DNA from: UMGS1052 sp045532035
GTDB taxonomy: Bacteria > Bacillota > Clostridia > Oscillospirales > CAG-382
DNA length: 44,727 nt
NCBI GenBank assembly: GCA_045532035.1
Contig: JAZSFD010000130.1
Coordinates: 1 to 44,727 of the forward strand
Direction of reading: 5' to 3'
The position numbers and the translations under genes are program-made. The notes under the pieces are model-generated. The model made no database searches and was not told the DNA's origin. It saw only the letters and a program-made list of their open reading frames with translations. Below, piece by piece: positions 32,180 to 40,729 of the stretch. Position 1 is the first letter of the stretch, and every line of letters starts with the position of its first letter.

Positions 32180-34327
32180 ATGAAAAAATATATCATAATT
32201 GTTTCTGTTATTATTATGCTTTTTTTGATGTTTGATTTAGCTTTCTACCATCTTGGTTGGTATATTCCTTTTAGAAATGATACACCGCAGTGCTTTGTAA
32301 CGACAGACGGTAAAAGAATTCTGATTAAGGAAGATAATGAATTTACAAGCTTTGAAATAAAGGGTGTGAATTTGGGATCTGGCATTCCGGGAGAATGGGC
32401 GTCAGATTTCGCTATCGATGAAAACACATATCTTCGGTGGTTTGGGCAAATTCAGAAAATGGGCGCTAACACCATAAGAGTTTATAATGTACAGTCAAGT
32501 GCATTTTATGATGCTTTTTATAACTATAACCAAAACAACAAAAATCCCCTTTATCTTCTCCAAGGCGTACCCATCAATGACTATGTGCAATTTTCTCACA
32601 GAGATGCCTTCGATAAAGAGTTTATGGATAACTTTGCAGAGAATGCAAAAGTGGCTGTTGATGTAATTCACGGCAGGAAGAAAATTCAGCTTGGAAGACA
32701 CGCGAACTCCAGTTCCGGTACTTTTAAAAAGGATGTATCAGACTTTGTTATCGGATATATTCTCGGCATCGATTGGGAGCCGTCTACGGTAGCATATACC
32801 AATGAAAAGTATAAGGATTCAGGTCTTTCGTATAGCGGTAAATATATGTATGCAAAGGATACGGCGGCACCGTTTGAGATTATGCTTGCAACCGTTGGCG
32901 ATAAGATGATTGAATATGAATCAAAAAAGTATAAAACACAAAGACTTGTTGCTTTTTCGAATCAGCCTTCCACAGATCCTTTTACATATCCCGAAGATGT
33001 TGCAATGCTTTATGATAAGTATGCTTGTCTTAACGTAGAAAATATAGCAACAACAGATAAATTCATTTCAGGACAATTTGCATCATATCATGTTTATCCT
33101 TTTCAAACTGATTTGCTTCGTCACCTTCAGGATTTTGGAGGAGTTGTACCCTGCTACAATGAGGACGGCAGCCTTAACGATTACAAAACCTATTTTATGA
33201 TGCTAAACCACCATCACAGTTTGCCTGTGGTGATTAGTGAATTTGGTATTTCATCGGGACGAGGTGTAGAACATGAAGCGGTGGACAGAGAGGGCATATA
33301 TAGTAAGGTTTCAGAAAAGGAACAAGGAAAGGCACTGGCTGATTGTTGGGAAGATATAAAGGAGTCGGGCTTAAATGGTGGTTGTGTATTCTCTTGGCAG
33401 GATGATTGGTCAAAACGCACATGGAATACTTATTATGCCATTAACGAAGAACGCTCTCCTTATTGGTCAGACTACCAGACGAACGGTCAATATTTCGGAC
33501 TGTTATCCTTTGACCCCGGAGAAGAAAAATCTGTTTGCTATGTTGACGGCGATGTATCCGAGTGGAACGAAGAAGATAAGGTTATAAAAGGAGATATCGA
33601 GCTTTCGGTAAAGTACGATGAGAAATTTATGTATTTCCTTGTTAAAAGAGAAAATCTTGATTTTTCAAACGATACGATTTACATACCCATTGATACTACA
33701 CAGAAAACCGGAAGTAATTACTGCAAAGAATACGAAGCAAAGTTTGACAGAGAGGCAGAATTTCTACTTGTAATAAACGGCATTGACAACACAAGACTAC
33801 TCGTTCAGGAAAGATATGAGGCGCTTCGCTCTACATATTCTGTAAGAATTAACGGTTTTGACACATACCGCAAGGAGAGTACTCCCGACAAAAACTCCCC
33901 CAGATTTGTGCCAATCAATACAATTGTGGAGAAAAAGGTTTTAAGTGAAAACCCTCTTGAGAGAAATGTCGATATTCCGGTTGAAACAGGAAAACTTCTT
34001 TACGGCAATGCCAATCCACAAAGTGCTGACTTTAATTCTCTTGCAGACTTTATTGCGAGAGATGATTACATAGAGGTCAAAATTCCGTGGCAGTTACTTA
34101 ATTTTTCAGATCCGTCAAAAATGGAGATTCACGATGATTATTATGACGGAAATTATGGAATCAAGCCTATTAAAATCAAGGAATTTCATATAGGAGCCGG
34201 TTGTGGTAACGATAGAATTGTCCTAAAAAAAATAAAACTTAAGGGTTGGGGCAATAAAGTAACCTATCACGAAAGACTGAAAAGCTCATATTATATAATG
34301 CAGGATTTATGGAAGGATGGTGAATAG
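32180..34327 (+). CDS. Membrane-anchored TIM-barrel glycoside hydrolase-like protein with C-terminal CBM9/DOMON-like domain
   Basis: A 715-residue protein with an N-terminal membrane anchor (IIIVSVIIMLFLMFDLAFYH). The barrel opens with FEIKGVNLGSGIPGEW and MGANTIRVYNVQS, typical of clan GH-A. Two candidate catalytic carboxylates are Glu200 in YILGIDWEP and Glu354 in PVVISEFGISSG, the usual acid/base and nucleophile positions. Residues ~450-600 (YVDGDVSEWNEEDKV; DEKFMYFLVKREN) resemble a CBM9/DOMON sandwich. I cannot assign a GH family number. By analogy with BcsZ, PgaB or PelA it may trim or release the polymer made by the GT2 protein. It overlaps the next gene's possible start. Confidence 0.8.
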   Translation: MKKYIIIVSVIIMLFLMFDLAFYHLGWYIPFRNDTPQCFVTTDGKRILIKEDNEFTSFEIKGVNLGSGIPGEWASDFAIDENTYLRWFGQIQKMGANTIRVYNVQSSAFYDAFYNYNQNNKNPLYLLQGVPINDYVQFSHRDAFDKEFMDNFAENAKVAVDVIHGRKKIQLGRHANSSSGTFKKDVSDFVIGYILGIDWEPSTVAYTNEKYKDSGLSYSGKYMYAKDTAAPFEIMLATVGDKMIEYESKKYKTQRLVAFSNQPSTDPFTYPEDVAMLYDKYACLNVENIATTDKFISGQFASYHVYPFQTDLLRHLQDFGGVVPCYNEDGSLNDYKTYFMMLNHHHSLPVVISEFGISSGRGVEHEAVDREGIYSKVSEKEQGKALADCWEDIKESGLNGGCVFSWQDDWSKRTWNTYYAINEERSPYWSDYQTNGQYFGLLSFDPGEEKSVCYVDGDVSEWNEEDKVIKGDIELSVKYDEKFMYFLVKRENLDFSNDTIYIPIDTTQKTGSNYCKEYEAKFDREAEFLLVINGIDNTRLLVQERYEALRSTYSVRINGFDTYRKESTPDKNSPRFVPINTIVEKKVLSENPLERNVDIPVETGKLLYGNANPQSADFNSLADFIARDDYIEVKIPWQLLNFSDPSKMEIHDDYYDGNYGIKPIKIKEFHIGAGCGNDRIVLKKIKLKGWGNKVTYHERLKSSYYIMQDLWKDGE

Positions 34328-34328
34328 T

Positions 34329-35435
34329 ATGAAAGTTGAGATAATGATTTATGCCTATATTGCAATTTGCGTCAGCATGATTTTATATAACATCGTCTAT
34401 GTTTTCATATTAAGACACCGCGAAAAAGCACTTTCTTCCAATTCCTTAAAGCTTGAAAAAATAATTTGTGATGAAATAGAAAAGATAAGGTCGGGCGAAG
34501 GAGTTTCCAAAGCACACAAGGATTTTCTTTGCAAAAAGCTTGATCGGACAGCAGGTATTACTGCTTTTGATAAAGCTCTTGAAAAAGTATATGAAAATGA
34601 TCCGGAAAGTGCCCAAAAATACCTTTATGATACTTTTTCTGTTTTCGAATATCTTACTCACAGATACATAAGCAAAGATACATTAAAGATAGCGTATTTT
34701 CCTTACATACTTCACAAATACAACATACTAAAGCATTATGATAGTGAAAAGGTACTTGATACTCTTTTGGGCCTTTTAAGGTCGGTCAATGTTTATTGCA
34801 GAGAAAACACCTTAAAAGCACTTTACAGTATGCAAAGACCTGATGTTGTTGTGGCTGCTCTTAAAATCATAGACAAAAACCTATCTTTCCATCACTCAAA
34901 ACTAATTTGCGACGGACTTTTGAGCTACAAAGGTGATAAAGAAAACTTAAAAGAAATGCTTTTTGAAAACTTTAATGCTTATTCCGTAGATATGCAACTT
35001 AATATCTTAAACTATTTCAGGTTTGGAAATGTTCGCTCAGATAACGAAATGCTGGCACTTTTAACAAACGAAAAAGCCAACTGTGAGCTTCGTTTTTCGG
35101 CCATCAGATATTTTGAAAAATTCCCCATTAAGGAAGCAGAGGATGTTATACATGCCCTTGCCGAAAACAGAGAAGGTCGCACATGGGAATATCAAGCGAT
35201 AGCCTCATCAGCACTGAAATCATATCCCGGTGATGTTACTTTCAGGATTTTAGTGGAAAATCTCTCGAGTTCAAATTGGCATATAAGACAAAACAGTGCC
35301 ATTAGTTTAGAAAAGCTTGGCTATACATATCAGGATCTGATAAGCGTATTTGACGGAGATGACCGTTATGCAAGAGAAATTATGCGATATCGTCTTGACA
35401 GAAGATGTGCTGAAAGTGAGGCAATGAAATTATAA
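34329..35435 (+). CDS. Membrane-anchored HEAT-repeat-like protein
   Basis: A 368-residue protein with one N-terminal membrane segment (IMIYAYIAICVSMILYNIVY) and an all-helical cytoplasmic region. Degenerate HEAT-like repeats are visible: RENTLKALYSMQRPDVVVAA, ELRFSAIRYFEKFPIKEAED, YQAIASSALKSYPGDV and HIRQNSAISLEKLGYTYQDL. Similar proteins occur beside GT2 synthases in bacterial polysaccharide loci, where they are thought to be scaffolds. ATG 34329 is chosen over 34317 because the GGAAGG/GGTG region then has workable spacing. Its TAA overlaps the GT2 start by one base, so tight coupling and a direct partnership are likely. Confidence 0.8.
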   Translation: MKVEIMIYAYIAICVSMILYNIVYVFILRHREKALSSNSLKLEKIICDEIEKIRSGEGVSKAHKDFLCKKLDRTAGITAFDKALEKVYENDPESAQKYLYDTFSVFEYLTHRYISKDTLKIAYFPYILHKYNILKHYDSEKVLDTLLGLLRSVNVYCRENTLKALYSMQRPDVVVAALKIIDKNLSFHHSKLICDGLLSYKGDKENLKEMLFENFNAYSVDMQLNILNYFRFGNVRSDNEMLALLTNEKANCELRFSAIRYFEKFPIKEAEDVIHALAENREGRTWEYQAIASSALKSYPGDVTFRILVENLSSSNWHIRQNSAISLEKLGYTYQDLISVFDGDDRYAREIMRYRLDRRCAESEAMKL

Positions 35436-36838
35436 TGGAAATGGAAACAATTAAAAATATTTTCGATATTATCAGCGCCTTGTTTTTGGTGTACTTAATA
35501 GGATATTCAACCTTTTTGTTTTTATCGGTTGTGGTAGGAGCAACAACCCTATATAAAAAGAAAATGCAGGACAGACTTATGAATAAGTTTACCGATAATT
35601 ACTTCGTTCCTATAACGATTGTTGTTCCTGCATATAACGAGGAGGTAACGGTTGTCCAGACAGTAAAATCTCTGCTTTCCCTTGATTACAGACTTTATGA
35701 AATTGTGGTAGTGGATGACGGCTCAAAGGATGAAACTTCAAGGATGATGATAGAAGGGTATAATATGCATCCCGTAAGACGCCCTCTGCACAGAAGTATT
35801 CCGTGTCAGCCTGAGGAGTTTATCTATGAATCCCACGAACAAAAGGTCCCACTAACGCTAATACGAAAGAAAAACGGCGGCAAGGCAGATGCACTTAATA
35901 TGGGAATCAATGCGGCACAGTATCCTTATTTTATCTGTATGGATGCCGACTCTGTACTCCAATATGATTCTCTTCAAAAGCTTGTAGTTCCCGTTTTGGA
36001 AGAAGAAAATGTTGTTGCAGTTGGCGGAACAGTAAGACCTTGTAATGATGTTACCTTAAAAAACGGTAAGGTTGTAAAATACAGACTTCCCAAAAACATT
36101 CTTGCTTGTATGCAATTACTCGAATATGACCGTTCTTTTCTGGCATCAAGAATTTTGTTTGACCATTTCAACGGTTCGCTTATTATTTCCGGAGCCTTTG
36201 GAATGTTCAAAAAGGAAACTGTAATTGCAGCAGGCGGTTATGACCACGGAACGATGGGAGAAGATATGGAGCTTGTGGTGAAGCTTCACAACTACTGCCG
36301 TACAAATCAGATACCGTATTCCATCAAATATGCAACCGATGCAGTTTGCTGGACACAGGTTCCTGAAAAATTAGGCGATTTGAAAAAGCAGAGAAAGCGT
36401 TGGCATCTTGGTCTTTTCCAGACAATGTGGAAGCATCGTAAAATGATGGCAAACCCCAAATACGGAGCCGTTGGCTTTATTTCATATACATACTTCCTCT
36501 TGTATGAACTTTTGTCGCCGTTCATCGAAGTTTTCGGCGTATTTACAATGATAATGGCGTTTTGTATTGACCTTTTGAATTTGCCGTTTATGCTTCTCTT
36601 TATGCTTATTTATGCGGCATATAATTCAATTCTGACGCTTACGGCATTCTTTTCAAGAATACAGACTATTGATTTGACGGTAACCTTCAAAGATTGTATT
36701 AAAGCTATCCTGCTTTGCTTTTTTGAGGTTACAACCCTACGCTTTATAATGGCATTTGTAAGACTTACGGCGTTCAAAGGCTATAAAAAGAAAAAGCTTG
36801 ATTGGGGACGCATCGAACGAAAGAAGATGAATATTTAA
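35435..36838 (+). CDS. Processive GT2 glycosyltransferase (polysaccharide synthase)
   Basis: A 467-residue membrane synthase. An N-terminal helix (FDIISALFLVYLIGYSTFLFL) precedes a GT-A domain: VVDDGS (D94, D95), MDADS (D170, D172), GED in the TED position (275-277) and QRKRW (319-323, the Q-x-x-RW processivity motif). Three or four C-terminal membrane helices follow. This is the architecture of hyaluronan, chitin, cellulose and poly-N-acetylglucosamine synthases. There is no PilZ domain, so c-di-GMP does not act on it in the BcsA way. The sugar cannot be deduced. It is the central enzyme of the operon. Confidence 0.93.
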   Translation: MEMETIKNIFDIISALFLVYLIGYSTFLFLSVVVGATTLYKKKMQDRLMNKFTDNYFVPITIVVPAYNEEVTVVQTVKSLLSLDYRLYEIVVVDDGSKDETSRMMIEGYNMHPVRRPLHRSIPCQPEEFIYESHEQKVPLTLIRKKNGGKADALNMGINAAQYPYFICMDADSVLQYDSLQKLVVPVLEEENVVAVGGTVRPCNDVTLKNGKVVKYRLPKNILACMQLLEYDRSFLASRILFDHFNGSLIISGAFGMFKKETVIAAGGYDHGTMGEDMELVVKLHNYCRTNQIPYSIKYATDAVCWTQVPEKLGDLKKQRKRWHLGLFQTMWKHRKMMANPKYGAVGFISYTYFLLYELLSPFIEVFGVFTMIMAFCIDLLNLPFMLLFMLIYAAYNSILTLTAFFSRIQTIDLTVTFKDCIKAILLCFFEVTTLRFIMAFVRLTAFKGYKKKKLDWGRIERKKMNI

Positions 36839-36862
36839 CAAAGAATCGAGGTGATTGATAAA

Positions 36863-38761
36863 ATGAGAAAATATGTGATTGCAATATTTCTGCTTGTTAT
36901 TTTCTGTGTTCAGCCGGCATTTGCCGAGGTTTATACCACAGAGAAAACCGAGGGATTTGCAAACTGTGTTTATGTAGCCGGAAGTCCTGATAATTATCCA
37001 ATCGAATTTTATGACGAGGAAAAAGATACATATTCAGGCATTATCCCTGATATGCTCACAGTCATCTCTGAACGCTCAGATGTGGATTTTGTATATATCA
37101 ACGGTAATAAAACAGATAAAATTACGATGGGCGAAAACCTGCAGGTCGAGATTGTTTCTTCTGCAAATAACAGTAAACCTCCTTATTACAAGGATTATTT
37201 AGAGCTTGTATCCTTTGAAAAAGACGGTGAAACCACAAAATCCGGTCTTGTATTCACAAGTCTTGCAGATGATACTGTGATTTCAAAAATAAAAACTGCG
37301 ACAAGCGGAATTTCAGAAGATATTAAAAGCGGAATCTTTCTTTCCTATGCGACAGAAAGCTCAAAAACAAATTATCTCCTGCTTTTTCTCACGCTTGGTT
37401 TTTGTCTGATACTCATAGTTGCAATAATACTTTTGATTTTGCGCATGGGGCGCATCCGCAAAGAACATTCCACTGACAAACTGACAGATTCTGAAACAGG
37501 AATGGGAAATCTGCAATTTTTCAAATATCATTTCAGGTACACCATAAGCGATATTTCAAGGAGCCTTTATCATATTGCATATATCATTTTAGACAGCAGT
37601 TATCTTCGTTCCTATCACGGTGACAGTTCTTTTGAAGATGTGCTTAAATACACAGCATCGGTTCTTTCTGAATATACGGGAGACAGAGAAATATCTGCCC
37701 GAATTACTGAAAATGGCTTCGCACTTGCATATCAGGCTACAAATGATGAAGATGCAAAGAAAAGACTTTTAGAAGTTATGAAAAAGCTTAACAGCTTTGA
37801 GGATATGAAAGAGAAAAACAATAAGCTTGTTTTCCACTCTGCCGTATATCATCTCGGTAGCTCTGACAGAAACTGCGAAATCCTGCTCTTTAATTTAAGA
37901 AAAAACTGTAATAAGATTTTCGGAACGGAAAAAGAGATTATATATTGTGATACACATTCAATGAATATGATTCAGGAAGAAAAGAAGATTACCGAAAGCA
38001 TCTTAAAGGGGTTTGAGAAAAACGAATTTAAAATGTACCTGCAGTTCATTGTTGACAATAAGACAAAACAAATTGTTTCGGCAGAAGCTCTTTCAAGATG
38101 GGATAGTCCACAAAAAGGACTTATCGGTCCCGGTAAATATATCGGAAATATGGAAATGGCAGGGCTTATCAGTAAGCATGACTTTTATATGTTTGAGCTT
38201 GCCTGCCGTCAGCTTGAAAAATGGAAAGGTACGGCTTTCGGAAATATTGCTCTGTCCTGTAACTTTACAAGAATAACCCTTTCAGAAGAAAACTTCATTG
38301 ATAAGCTTAAGATGATTTCAAACAGTTACGATTTTGACAAATCTATGCTTGCTATTGAAATTACTGAGGATGCCATTGAAAAGGACAGAGAAACCGCAAC
38401 GAACAATGTAAAGTTATGCAAAGAGCTTGGATTCAGAGTGTATCTTGATGACTTGGGAAGCGGATATACATCTCTTGCAAATTTGTGTGATTATCCCATT
38501 GATGTTGTTAAAATCGACCGTGATATTTTGCTCAAAACTGAAAATAAAAAAGGCAAAGACCTATTTGCCGGAATTATCGCGCTTGCTCACAGCCTTAACA
38601 TCGAGGTTATTTGCGAGGGTGTAGAAACTGAAGAACAAAACACACTTGTATCTTCATCTGACTGCGACTTCGTGCAAGGATGGTACTATTCAAAAGCACT
38701 TCCCCTGGAAGAATGTGAAAGCTTTGTAAATAAAAGCAGTAGGACTAATCAGCATCCCTGA
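36863..38761 (+). CDS. EAL-domain c-di-GMP phosphodiesterase with extracytoplasmic sensor and degenerate GGDEF
   Basis: A 632-residue protein. A signal peptide (KYVIAIFLLVIFCVQPAFAE) leads to a ~150-residue family-3 binding-protein-like sensor (NYPIEFYDEEKDTYSGIIPD), then a membrane helix near 172-195 (LLLFLTLGFCLILIVAIILL). A GGDEF-like domain lacks the motif (ISARITENGFALAY). The EAL domain keeps its catalytic set: EAL at 408-410, NFTRIT, IEITEDA, DD at 529-530 in LDDLGSGYTSL, VVKIDR, EGVET and FVQGWYY. It should hydrolyse c-di-GMP. ATG 36863 follows GAGGTGA and yields the signal peptide. As the last gene of a riboswitch-controlled operon it can close a negative-feedback loop. Confidence 0.92.
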   Translation: MRKYVIAIFLLVIFCVQPAFAEVYTTEKTEGFANCVYVAGSPDNYPIEFYDEEKDTYSGIIPDMLTVISERSDVDFVYINGNKTDKITMGENLQVEIVSSANNSKPPYYKDYLELVSFEKDGETTKSGLVFTSLADDTVISKIKTATSGISEDIKSGIFLSYATESSKTNYLLLFLTLGFCLILIVAIILLILRMGRIRKEHSTDKLTDSETGMGNLQFFKYHFRYTISDISRSLYHIAYIILDSSYLRSYHGDSSFEDVLKYTASVLSEYTGDREISARITENGFALAYQATNDEDAKKRLLEVMKKLNSFEDMKEKNNKLVFHSAVYHLGSSDRNCEILLFNLRKNCNKIFGTEKEIIYCDTHSMNMIQEEKKITESILKGFEKNEFKMYLQFIVDNKTKQIVSAEALSRWDSPQKGLIGPGKYIGNMEMAGLISKHDFYMFELACRQLEKWKGTAFGNIALSCNFTRITLSEENFIDKLKMISNSYDFDKSMLAIEITEDAIEKDRETATNNVKLCKELGFRVYLDDLGSGYTSLANLCDYPIDVVKIDRDILLKTENKKGKDLFAGIIALAHSLNIEVICEGVETEEQNTLVSSSDCDFVQGWYYSKALPLEECESFVNKSSRTNQHP

Positions 38762-38824
38762 CAAAAAAGAACTGCTTGATTTAATGGATGAAATACGCAA
38801 TGAAAAAAGTGCGTAAAAATGGAC

Positions 38825-38864
38825 TAAGCGGTGCAACCGTAATGGTTACACCGCTTATTTTTTT
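38825..38864 (+). terminator. Terminator of the riboswitch-controlled operon
   Basis: TAAGCGGTG/CACCGCTTA (9 bp) is extended by AACC/GGTT past one mismatch, with loop GTAAT and a run of seven T. It closes the operon 63 bases after the EAL gene. Confidence 0.93.
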
Positions 38865-38874
38865 AATGTCCTTA

Positions 38875-38906
38875 GCAACCCGACGCTTTGCGGTTGCGAT
38901 TTTTTT
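38875..38906 (+). terminator. Second, tandem terminator
   Basis: GCAACC (38875-38880) pairs with GGTTGC (38892-38897), followed by a T-run at 38900-38906 that overlaps the stop codon of the convergent aldolase gene. Two terminators in a row insulate the operon from the leftward sugar operon. Confidence 0.7.
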
Positions 38907-39731
38907 ATTTGTGTGAGAAAACGGAGATTGCCGCTTTCACATTTTCACACATTGCCTTGCAGGCATCGGTGAGAATATCGTGGAACTGGTTATATTCCTT
39001 TTTAGAAAGCACCGACGCTCCCGCCTTTGCCATGTATGTATAGTAATTCACCTTGCGGACACCGCGGGAAATAACCTCTTTATAGTCATCGTTGCTGACA
39101 CCGCTTCCGCCGTGCATGACGATAGGCACATTGATCTTCGAATTGATCTTCGAAAGTCTTTCAAAATCAAGCTTGGGAGCTGTAGCATAAAATCCGTGGG
39201 CTGTGCCAAACGCACAGGCAAGCGCGTCGATTCCCGTCTTTTCTACAAACATTTTCGCCCATCGGGATCGGTATAGATCGAAGCATCCCCTGCTCCGCCT
39301 TCCTCGCGAGCTCCCATCGAACCTATCTCAGCCTCAACAGATACGCCGAGAGCAGAAGCTTTTTTCACGGTGAAAAGGGTGTTTTTGATATTTTCATAGG
39401 TGTCAAGATTAGAGCCATCATACATAACAGAGGTGAAACCGAGATCAAGTCCGCGGCAGACATAGTCTGTGTCTGTACCATGGTCAAGATGAACACAGAC
39501 CGGAACCTTGGCGTTCTTGGCGAACATGACCATGATGGGAGCGATCTCGTCCATCTTGCAAAGCCCCATTTCTTCATGTATCTGGGCGTGCATTATGATG
39601 ACCGGCTGATTCAGCTCCTCGGCGGCGGAAATCACCGCCTGCAAAGAAGTAAGATTGGGTGTGTTGAAAGAGCCGATGGCAATCTTTTCCTTCTCGGCAA
39701 TTTCAAGTATTTCTTTCAAATTAACAAGCAT
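38905..39731 (-). pseudogene. Class II fructose/tagatose-bisphosphate-type aldolase with internal frameshift
   Basis: A zinc-dependent ketose-bisphosphate aldolase. IAIGSFNTPNLTSLQAVISA, VPVCVHLDHGTDTDYV (zinc His), SVMYDGSNL and EAEIGSMGAREEGG lie in the first frame. LACAFGTAHGFY (zinc His), IVMHGGSGVSNDDY and GVRKVNYYTYM lie in a second frame starting near MFVEKTGID. The frames meet at the GGG at 39260-39258 (minus strand), where one base appears lost: GAT-GnG-GCG-AAA-ATG would restore IYTDPDxAKMF. A corrected protein has 275 residues and all metal ligands. It would cleave a phosphorylated ketose from the isomerase and kinase encoded upstream. An assembly indel is possible. Start ATG overlaps the mutarotase stop (TGATG). 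Confidence 0.87.
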
Positions 39732-40729
39732 CAGAATTCTCCTTCAAAAGCAGATATATTATCAAAAAATGTAAATTTAACTTCTGTCGTCGCGGAACCG
39801 TCGGGTTCAAGGAACGCAAGTCTTCCCTCTTTTCTCATGACATCGCGCCCGTCAGGAGTGCAATTACCCGGTTCAAGCCCGAGGACATAGTCTTTCTTCC
39901 CCATCATTTTCCATTCGGTGAAATACGGAAGGCTTTTTTTGTCATAGTTCATGACAAGACCTGCAGAAATATCGGGATTGAAGATTCCGACAGAAGATTT
40001 ACCGCATTTTTCGGCAACATCAAAATAATAACAACATTCTTCATAAAGCGCGGCAGGCTTTTCAATCACCAGTGCAGTGTCTTTATATTTTTCCGCATGG
40101 TCGTTTCTTGAAACATATCCGTTGTTTGGAATTACAACCCTGCTGTTTTCCGAAAGAAGCGGATATCCCATATTGCAGTGGTAGAGTATCATATAAGGGC
40201 TCTTCACATCCGCCACATTTGTGACCTTATCCTTTACGGAAAAAGTATTGTCGGTATAGGATATGGTATATATGCGCTCCAAAACAAGCTTCGCGCCAAA
40301 AATCACGCAATCGCGGATGACAGCCTTTATGACTATTTCATCATCACTCTCATCAACTGAATAAGAATCGACAGGAATGTTTGCGATCGTGCCGTGTAAA
40401 GGCAGTACCTCGCCGTCATCGGTACATGGAGAACCGACTGCACGAAGACCTGCAGTGGTGAAAAAACCTGCAGTGAACGATTTAAGAAAACCCGTGCCGT
40501 CCTTGTCGTAATAAGTCGATGCCACATGTCCGCAGGGAGAAAAATATCCCATATTCTTACCGCAATATGTGACTCTTGTAAGATCTGCGCATCTGTCAAG
40601 CGATATCAGAAGTTCAAGACCTTTGCCGTTTCTGACCGACAGATATTTCATTCCATCCCCTTTTCCGCCACAAAGCGAAAAGCATTCGGCTCCGCGCACC
40701 TGAAGGGGATGTCCTATATACTGTTTCAT
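39731..40729 (-). CDS. DUF4432 aldose-1-epimerase-like protein
   Basis: A 332-residue galactose-mutarotase-fold protein of the DUF4432 group. Features are LELLISLDRCADLTRVTYCG, GFFTTAGLRAVGSPCTDDGE followed by LPLHGTIANIP, then YHCNMGYPLL and YVLGLEPGNCTPDG near the end. The mutarotase family interconverts sugar anomers using His and Glu; the His residues in PLHG and YHCN and Glu in GLEPGN fit this. It likely presents the correct anomer to the isomerase or kinase. ATGA overlap with the kinase and AAGGAGA support the start. Confidence 0.87.
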   Translation of the reverse strand: MKQYIGHPLQVRGAECFSLCGGKGDGMKYLSVRNGKGLELLISLDRCADLTRVTYCGKNMGYFSPCGHVASTYYDKDGTGFLKSFTAGFFTTAGLRAVGSPCTDDGEVLPLHGTIANIPVDSYSVDESDDEIVIKAVIRDCVIFGAKLVLERIYTISYTDNTFSVKDKVTNVADVKSPYMILYHCNMGYPLLSENSRVVIPNNGYVSRNDHAEKYKDTALVIEKPAALYEECCYYFDVAEKCGKSSVGIFNPDISAGLVMNYDKKSLPYFTEWKMMGKKDYVLGLEPGNCTPDGRDVMRKEGRLAFLEPDGSATTEVKFTFFDNISAFEGEF

